Assembly: GCA_009746045.1 (NCBI GenBank)
Contig: RPFO01000065.1
Location: 5,531,412 to 5,595,411 of the forward strand
Reading direction: 5' to 3'
DNA: 64,000 bases
Origin: Mesostigma viride
Lineage: Eukaryota; Streptophyta; Mesostigmatophyceae; Mesostigmatales; Mesostigmataceae
Every line of letters begins with the position of its first letter. Positions within the stretch are counted from its first letter, which is position 1. A program made the position numbers and the translations under genes. Shown piece after piece: positions 58,238 through 64,000 of the stretch. The notes below the pieces were generated by a model. The model did not search any database. It was not told the origin of the DNA and saw only the letters and a program-made list of their open reading frames with translations.

Positions 58238-58324
58238 CTAATTAATTAATTAGGAACATAAGTCCGTTGGGAGTATATGTAGCACATATCCCAGAGAAGG
58301 GGCAATATGGCTTTTAATAATACA
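58238..58324 (-). mobile_element. 87-bp LINE 3' end with 11-bp target duplication
   Basis: On the minus strand this is the last part of the ORF1-type LINE 3' region (CATATTGCCCCTTCTC ... ACGGACTTATGTTCC) ending in (TAAT)n. It is flanked by ACGGGCACCAA at 58227-58237 and 58325-58335, a perfect target-site duplication. A severely 5'-truncated insertion. Confidence 0.8.
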
Positions 58325-58465
58325 ACGGGCACCAATACAGCCGGACAAAACAGGTTGACACGTCCCGGAGCGCCATGCAGTGCAGCCTGGCTCTGGTCCA
58401 GAGTTCCGGCACCTCCTCACATGGGGAGATCGAACTGAAAGATGCCAAGCGCAGGCCAGCCCATG

Positions 58466-59650
58466 TATTAATTAATTAATTAGTTAGGAACATAACGCAT
58501 TCATCTTCATCATCATGAACGACTCGAAAACGCGGAAAAGATAACGGCAGGCTCGAGCTACCATGGTCCGGATTCTCCCGATTTCTGGCCTGCGCTGGTT
58601 GTCTCTTTGATAACGCGATCAGAATAACGCCGTTGGGAGTATATGTAGCACATAGCCCAGAGAACCTTGGGGCATATGGCCTATCATACATTCTAAGCTA
58701 CTTCCTGCAAGGGTGGGAATGTAAACGACCCTCATTGCTCTAGGTGCACCAGGGCACCGGCACCACCACTGATGCTGTCTCAGGTTCAACCCGCCTAAGG
58801 GGGGGATCCTGGCACAGGGGGGAAGATCATCATAGCTATACAAAAGCTAGAGCGTGGCATCTCAGCAGAGAGCAGCTCTCTGCATGGGCACAGCATAACT
58901 AAATAAAACTAGGCATCATCTGGAGTGTGGCACATCATAGGCACACATGTACATGATTAAATAAAGCGCGTGGCTTAGCTAGGATAACTTGCCTCTAAGA
59001 GGCGTACATGTACATGGCCACGGTCTATCTAGTCTACACTACTACTGCTGTATTCCCCTAAGCTGGGGCGTCTGGAGTCGCTGGGGCCGCGGGGGTCGCC
59101 TGCCAGGGCTTGTGGCCGACGTAGATGACCTCCCCCTTCCAGTACACCGGCTGCCCCGCCTTGGTCTGCCGGAGCTGGAGGTAGGTCGGCCATAGCTCCC
59201 GTCGCCGTTGTTGCTGCGCCAGGGTCAAGTCGTCATCAAGGGTGAAGAGAGTCTTCTCGAGCCGCTTGCGGCGTCTGAGAAAACAAATCTTGTCCGCCGG
59301 GGTCTTAAAGGTGAGAAGGAGCGGGGGCGGCCCTGCCTTACCCCGCGCGCGGGGAAGGCGGTGGGCAACCAGCTCGATCTCACCGTTAAGGCCCATGCTA
59401 CCAAGGATTTTTCTCTCAAACGCACGCCGATAAGCTTCCCGGAATTCTCACCTTCCTCCATGGTGAGGTTCTTGACAATGAAGTTGAGGCTGCGCTTGGC
59501 GAGCTCATGTATGCCCACGCATTTCAAAGTTCAAGTGCTTTTCATCCCTGTTGCACACTGGAAGGGGGCAGACACAACCGTCTTCCCTTATGCCCGGAGG
59601 CAATTCAGCGCCACAGCTGCGATTGAAACTACTCACGATGAGAGTCTGGC
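58466..59650 (-). mobile_element. ORF1-type LINE copy B
   Basis: Minus-strand copy with (TAAT)n tail at about 58466-58481, 3' region shared with 1489-2729 and 63258-63836, and the ORF1 fragment at 59055-59535. A segment of about 125 bp (58499-58623) with no match in the other copies interrupts the 3' region between two ATAACGC heptamers and may be a further small insertion. Confidence 0.6.
59055..59535 (-). pseudogene. LINE ORF1-like C-terminal fragment
   Basis: Encodes FTLDDDLTLAQQQRRRELWP and GQPVYWKGEVIYVGHKPWQ, followed by a stop. Upstream, in another frame, KRSLNFIVKNLTMEEGE and LIGVRLREKSLVAWALTV look like the preceding RNA-recognition-like part, so at least one frameshift separates them. 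It is the most complete of the three ORF1 fragments in the window. Confidence 0.6.
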
Positions 59651-59674
59651 ATAACTGTCTAGAGATACAAACCT

Positions 59675-60087
59675 CCCCGCGTTAAGTTACAATCGCCGCC
59701 GAATTCTCGGGGTCCTAACTTAACGCGGGGGCGTAACCTTATGTAACGGTAGAATTAGGCTAGCAGCCTAGGCACCGGCCCCGCGATCCTCCTCTGACGG
59801 ACTTCTATACGGCAATCGACAGCTCTCATCAAGCCCGATCCAGCTGCGGGATAATTAGTATAATAGTCGCCCCCAAAGTCCATTTTTCCGGCCAGATATT
59901 TTGCGAAAAGGTGGGCGGTGAGGTTTAATACGCTGCCAAAATCTGGGAGTCGTAACTTAATTAACGCAGGGCTGTAATTTAAGCAAGTAAATACTTGCGT
60001 GTCATGCGCATGGGCATGCCACGGAGTTCCATGCTAATATCTCATTAGCTAAAAAAAATTACACGGAAGTTACAAATATATATCGTC
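59675..60087. other. Transposon-derived intergenic sequence
   Basis: Starts with CCCCGCGTTAAGTTAC (59675), the recurring 16-mer family, with further copies at 59714-59730 and 59951-59970. The part from about 59995 matches 63650-63742 (CTTGCGTGTCATGCGC, GGCATGCCACGGAGT). No gene. Confidence 0.5.
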
Positions 60088-61788
60088 GCGTCCTATTGGC
60101 GCGGGCGCGTGGTTTCTCGTGCCTGGGCGTCCCTGTGGGTGACCCTGACTACGTCGAAGAGGAGCTCCGGGCCACCGTGGAACAGCGCACCCATGTCCTC
60201 GAGACTTGGGCGCGCCTCAAGGACCCCCAGACCAAAGGGCTCCTCCTGTGGTTTTGCGCCCACCCGCGGGTGGTTCACTGGCTCCGTGGCGCTCCCCCCC
60301 ACTTGGTGCGGCTTGCCGCGGAAGGCCATGACGAGCGCATTCAGGCCGCCTTGCAGGTGCTCCTCCCCGGCCCTAGCCTGCCAGCTCACTCCATGCGCTT
60401 GGCCACCCTCCCCTGCCGCATGGGCGGGTGTGGGCTCACCCGCGCCGCCCGCCTCGCCCCCGCCGCCTTCCTTGGCTCTGTTGCTCAGGCCTGGGCGGAG
60501 ATCCGCCGGTTGGTCCCCAGCGCCGTCAGCGCCATTCCCGACTTGGTCACCCCATCCCCCTTCCCCTTTGTGCAGGCTGTGCAGGATTCTTACCTCGGGA
60601 TCCAGCAGGCTTGCGACCTCGTCCGCCCCGCTCAGGCCGTCCACCGTCGCCTGCCCCGGGGCACGCCCGGCGTGTCCACTGTCGTCAGTCCTAGTGTCTT
60701 CCCTGCCTGCGTTCATGAAAAACAACAAAAGACCTACGCGGGTATACTACACTGTGCCGACTGGATGGGTCTGCATGCGAGCTTGAACGATCAGGGGAAG
60801 GCTTGGCTTCACTCCGTTTCCCTTGAGGGGAGCGTGGGGTCCGCATTCCTGCGCGCCCTCCCCATGAGCCCTTTGTTCACACTGGTTCCGGCCCTTTACG
60901 CCATCGCTCTCCGCCACCAGCTCTTTGCCCCGCAACCTCTCATCACGGCGGGTGCGTCCTGCGGCAGCTGCGGGCTTGCTCTGGATACTACTGGGACGCA
61001 CTACATCGCGTGCATGGGTGGCCAGCAGAACCAGAACTGGTTCCTCTATCTCCATACCGCTCTCCTCCGGGTGGTGTGTGCCATGGTTCGGTCGGTCTTT
61101 CCCCACTCCACCATCAAGTGCGAGGACGCGGATGGGGCCGCCCTCTACTCACCCAACCACCGCCCCGACATTACCGTGCTTGACTACGACGGGCAGGGTT
61201 GCCACCTGCTCATCGATGTCTCCGTGGCTCGGCCGCTTTCCGGTCGCCACATCCTCCGGGCGGCTGTGGATGCCGGCGCTGCTGCCGCTGTGGCTGAGCG
61301 CGACAAGTTTGCCTCCTACGGCAATGTGGGGCCCCACCGGGTCATCCCCTTTGTCCTTGAGGAGTTCGGGGCCATGGGCCCCAAGACAGCGGAGTTTTTC
61401 CACGAGTGCTGCCAGCGCCGTGAAGACCGCCTCGACCTCGAGGGTCAGACCGCCCCGTGGTCGGCCCGCACGTGGTCCTCGTATTGGCGGCAGCGCCTGT
61501 CACTCGCCCTCACTCGCACCGTGGCTGATGTGTTATTCCGCCGCACCCGGGCCGACTTTGTCGCGACCCATGCGGTCTAGATCCCTTCCAGGCCTGCATG
61601 GTGGGCCGGCAGCGCTGTTGCTGCGTGTAGTTTTGTGATGTCTAGTTAGTTGTACCTTGTGCCGCTGGCGTGATCCTTGGATGTCTGTGTCAGATTACTA
61701 TTAATTTCTTCAGGGTTATTCTCCCAGTTATCGGGTTTTTCCTTATGTTGCATGCCTATCTCACCTCCGTAATCTATCATTCTCAATG
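60088..61788 (+). mobile_element. 5'-truncated LINE with 13-bp target duplication
   Basis: Flanked by AATATATATCGTC at 60075-60087 and 61789-61801. The related empty sequence near 63729-63742 (AAATATCGTCTGCAT) runs straight through the site. The insert holds the C-terminal ORF 60096-61580 and a ~200-bp 3' region. Unlike the other LINE tails here, its 3' end has no (TTAA)n at the junction. Confidence 0.7.
60096..61580 (+). CDS. LINE ORF C-terminal half: RT end, zinc knuckle and restriction-like endonuclease (5'-truncated)
   Basis: About 490 open codons, ending in a stop at 61578. The N-terminal part (GVPVGDPDYVEEEL, ATLPCRMGGCGLTRAARLAP) is the region after the reverse transcriptase fingers/palm in non-LTR elements, where L-P-x-R-x-G-G-x-G-L is typical. 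A CCHC knuckle follows: CGSCGLALDTTGTHYIAC. Then RPDITVLDYDG, LLIDVSVARP and AERDKFASYG form the PD...D...K pattern of a restriction-like endonuclease. This points to an RLE-type LINE (R2/NeSL/CRE-like) rather than an APE-type. No methionine start; the catalytic palm is missing, so this copy cannot be autonomous. Confidence 0.7.
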   Translation: MARARGFSCLGVPVGDPDYVEEELRATVEQRTHVLETWARLKDPQTKGLLLWFCAHPRVVHWLRGAPPHLVRLAAEGHDERIQAALQVLLPGPSLPAHSMRLATLPCRMGGCGLTRAARLAPAAFLGSVAQAWAEIRRLVPSAVSAIPDLVTPSPFPFVQAVQDSYLGIQQACDLVRPAQAVHRRLPRGTPGVSTVVSPSVFPACVHEKQQKTYAGILHCADWMGLHASLNDQGKAWLHSVSLEGSVGSAFLRALPMSPLFTLVPALYAIALRHQLFAPQPLITAGASCGSCGLALDTTGTHYIACMGGQQNQNWFLYLHTALLRVVCAMVRSVFPHSTIKCEDADGAALYSPNHRPDITVLDYDGQGCHLLIDVSVARPLSGRHILRAAVDAGAAAAVAERDKFASYGNVGPHRVIPFVLEEFGAMGPKTAEFFHECCQRREDRLDLEGQTAPWSARTWSSYWRQRLSLALTRTVADVLFRRTRADFVATHAV

Positions 61789-61889
61789 AATATATATCGT
61801 CTGCATCGTAACTTAACGCGGGGATGACTAGCTGTATATATATATTCATTACTGAGAATGATAAATTATGGATGTGAGATTGGCATGCA
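61749..61889. repeat. Imperfect 141-bp palindrome of LINE tails
   Basis: TGCATGCCTATCTCAC and TCTATCATTCTCAATGAATA at the left recur inverted at the right (TATTCATTACTGAGAATGAT, GTGAGATTGGCATGCA), around a centre containing TGCATCGTAACTTAACGCGG. The right arm looks like a 60-bp inverted copy of the LINE 3' end. Confidence 0.7.
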
Positions 61890-62009
61890 TTATAACGCTC
61901 TTCGACGCAACGCAGTTTGGCGGATGCGCTCGGCCATGAAAATACGTCTGCAGCTCCGGCTGCAGCTTCGCCCTCAGGTCCGGTAGGCAGCGGTGACACT
62001 ATAGTCGCG

Positions 62010-62930
62010 CACTGGTGGTGGCCCCGCACCCTCCTGGGCCTCGCCATCTGCATCGCCTGACCCTAAACGCACCCGCTCCGCCGACAAACCAGGAGGGTCA
62101 CGCCCCTCAGAACCGCGCTTTAAGCCTGAACCTTTCAAGGTCCATGATCACGACTGGACCAACATGTCCCCGGCAACTGCCCTGCGTTGCATCGATCCTC
62201 TACGGGGACTACTACGCCTCGCTTTACGACCTGTGCCTCCATATCCACAGCATCGACCGCCTCATCTGCTCGGACGGCACCTGGTGGCACAACATCAGCG
62301 TTCTGTTCGGGTGCAACCGCCCCTAGTTCCTCCAGCACGCCATCCTCAACTCCCTTCTCATGCGCTCTGCATGACGGCGAGATCTGGGCTCCATCCATCT
62401 CCGCCCCCACACTTCGTTCCATCCTTACGGAAGCCTTTCAGCAGCACGTGACCCCCCTTGCCGCCGATGTGGCCGCAATGGGCGGCACGCTGGCTACTGA
62501 ACTTCCTCACCTTTCCACCATGCCGCCGCCTCCGCATCCACCACCATTTCCGCCTCCACTGCCGACATCAAAGCCCTGGCAGCTCCTCGACCTCGACCAG
62601 CGACCAGCGCCTTCAAGCCATGCACCGCCACCGCCCTTGAACGTGCTTGCATGACACCGCCGGCCTCACCGCCCAAGCGGTGAAGGACATGCATCGCTGC
62701 CCAGCCGGCACCTGCTGGCCCGGCCAGTGATGCTCCTTCCACCTGGGCATCACACCACCTCCACCACCTCCACCATCGCGGCACAACTCAAGCAACAAGC
62801 CCTCGACCTTCGCGAGGAGGCCGACATCACCCAGCGCAGCCACAAAGTCATCGTCAAGCACTTCGACCAGCCGGCAGGTGAGTCTGACCTCGACAAGCCT
62901 TCTCACGGCATTTAAGCGCGACATTTTTGC
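62010..62930 (+). pseudogene. Decayed LINE ORF1 N-terminal and central region
   Basis: Frames change repeatedly but give protein-like pieces: YGDYYASLYDLCLHIHSIDR and WWHNISVLFGCNRP (about 62210-62325), an Ala/Thr/Pro-rich stretch (62330-62660), and LKQQALDLREEADITQRSHK, which looks like a coiled-coil segment (about 62780-62860). Position upstream of the ORF1 C-terminal fragment suggests one decayed ORF1. No confident family match for these pieces. Confidence 0.4.
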
Positions 62931-62939
62931 CCCCATGCA

Positions 62940-63257
62940 ACTCACTGGTGAGCTGCCGATGTCGGCTGTCCGCCTCCCCCGCGCGCGGGGTAAGGCTCGC
63001 CCGGCACTCGTGCTCCTCACCTTATGGCGAACAAGCTGGCGTTCCTTAAATGCCGCATAGAAGCTCTCGGAGACTCGATCGCTTCACGCTGGACGACGAC
63101 TTGACCCTGCATGGCCCAGCAACAGCGGCGACGCGAGCTATGGCCGACCTACCTTCAGCTCCGGCAGAGCGCAGGGGGGAAGCCGGTATACTGGAGGGGG
63201 GCGGTCATCCACGTTGACCACAAGCCCTGGCAGGCACCTCCTGCCACCTCAGACTAG
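62940..63257 (+). pseudogene. LINE ORF1-like C-terminal fragment
   Basis: Contains LPRARGKARPALVLLTL, then after a frameshift LMANKLAFLKCR-like and QQQRRRELWPTYLQLRQSAG sequence and a GKPVYWRGAVIHV strand, ending at a stop by 63257. Very close to the fragment at 1239-1488, but with extra bases at about 63075-63115 that break the frame. Confidence 0.6.
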
Positions 63258-63629
63258 GGAATATATACCAGTAGTGTAGATTAGTCAGGCTTAGCCTAGT
63301 ATGTGGCCCACGCGCATGTTGTGCGCCCATAATGGCCCCCATGGATGATGCCTTCCGAATTTAGCCCCGCCATGCCTTTAATGGGACCTCCCATGGATGT
63401 TGCATTAAGAACTTAGCCATGCTATGCCTATGCAGAGAGACGCTCTCTGTTGAGATGCTGGCGTTCCCTAGCCCTTAATTGTATAGCCATGATGATCTTC
63501 CCCCACATGACAGGCTCCCCCTTAGCTGCGCATAGCTTCAATGATAGATCATGGGGGTGCAGGTGCCCCGGCGCACCTAGAGCAAGGGTAGCTTACATTC
63601 CCACCCCTGCAGGAAGTAACCCAGACTGT

Positions 63630-63742
63630 ACTCCCAGTATAAGTTCTTGCGTGTCATGCGCAAAGGCATGCCACGGAGTACTAATATGCTAATCTCATTT
63701 AAAAAATAACTACACAAAAGTTTAAACAAATATCGTCTGCAT
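63630..63742 (+). mobile_element. 113-bp insertion with 9-bp target duplication
   Basis: Flanked by CCAGACTGT at 63621-63629 and 63743-63751 inside the LINE 3' region. Its body matches about 59990-60087 plus TGCAT at 61802-61806. A small, probably 5'-truncated copy of a further element family. Confidence 0.7.
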
Positions 63743-63836
63743 CCAGACTGTCATATTATGCCCCTTAGTCAGGGATATGTGCTACATGTACTCCCAACGG
63801 AGTTATGTTCCTAATTAATTAATTAATTAATTAATG

Positions 63837-64000
63837 CAACATAAGGAAAACCCCCAAAAGAAGAAGAACCCTGAAGAAATTAATATAGTGATCTGACACG
63901 GACATCCAAGGGCTGGCTGTATATATAGGGCAGCGCCTTTCACTCGCCCTCACTCGCACCGTGGCTGATGTGCTAATAATGCCGCCGCACCCGGGCTGAC
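63837..64000. mobile_element. Rearranged RLE-LINE pieces at the window end
   Basis: 63837-63915 is the reverse complement of the RLE-LINE 3' region (TGCAACATAAGGAAAA, CTGAAGAAATTAATA, GACACGGACATCCAAGG; compare 61665-61752). From 63931 the sequence switches to plus orientation and matches 61490-61556 (CACTCGCCCTCACTCGCACC). Two inverted pieces are joined near 63916-63930; the copy continues beyond the window. Confidence 0.65.

Larger units (their letters stand above)
61890..63836 (+). mobile_element. ORF1-type LINE copy C
   Basis: Plus-strand copy with ORF1 pieces (see next entries), the shared 3' region from about 63258 and a (TAAT)n tail at about 63808-63836. Interrupted by a 113-bp insertion at 63630-63742. 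Confidence 0.55.

Overview
The window looks like a nuclear genome segment from a green alga (chlorophyte). Coding DNA is GC-rich. Introns are GT-AG, mostly 0.4-1.4 kb, with CTGCAG-type acceptors. Proteins carry very long Ser-Pro linkers of the hydroxyproline-rich cell-wall type, and non-coding DNA is dense with eukaryotic transposons. Genus cannot be told from the sequence. There is no bacterial gene layout, rRNA, convincing tRNA or CRISPR.

Layout. (1) 1-8.2 kb is a nest of transposons: TTAA-targeting, piggyBac-like non-autonomous elements inserted into each other, palindromic MITEs, a LINE ORF1 relic and a LINE reverse-transcriptase relic. (2) 8.2-11.5 kb has no gene I can support. (3) 11.5-57.9 kb is best read as one giant plus-strand gene of about 26 exons and roughly 7,600 codons, though a split into two genes is possible. 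It has an N-terminal secretion signal and a Cys-containing module over exons E1-E5. Next come fifteen single-exon copies of a 10-cysteine module (E6-E20), each with a Pro-rich linker, then four single-exon copies of a beta-rich module resembling bacterial choice-of-anchor E domains (E21-E24). E25 is a 4.5-kb exon with a giant Ser-Pro stalk, thrombospondin-type-1 repeats and half an EGF domain. E26 holds the rest of the EGF domain, Cys-rich modules, one transmembrane segment and a Ser/Pro-rich cytoplasmic tail. The predicted product is a modular cell-surface or wall-linked receptor or adhesin. (4) 58-64 kb is a second transposon nest with LINE copies, several bounded by readable target-site duplications.

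The gene has grown by exon duplication. From E6 on, all module exons are phase 1-1. An A+B exon pair has been amplified as a 3.09-kb tandem unit (20.9-35.3 kb, five A+B pairs). A second 2.39-kb tandem duplication covers E23/E24. Seven exons (E7, E12, E13, E15, E16, E17, E24) have net frameshifts, nearly all in C-rich linker tracts. Either the sequence has homopolymer errors or much of the array is decaying. A transposon-like element with identical 420-bp direct repeats lies in the 46.2-49.7 kb intron.
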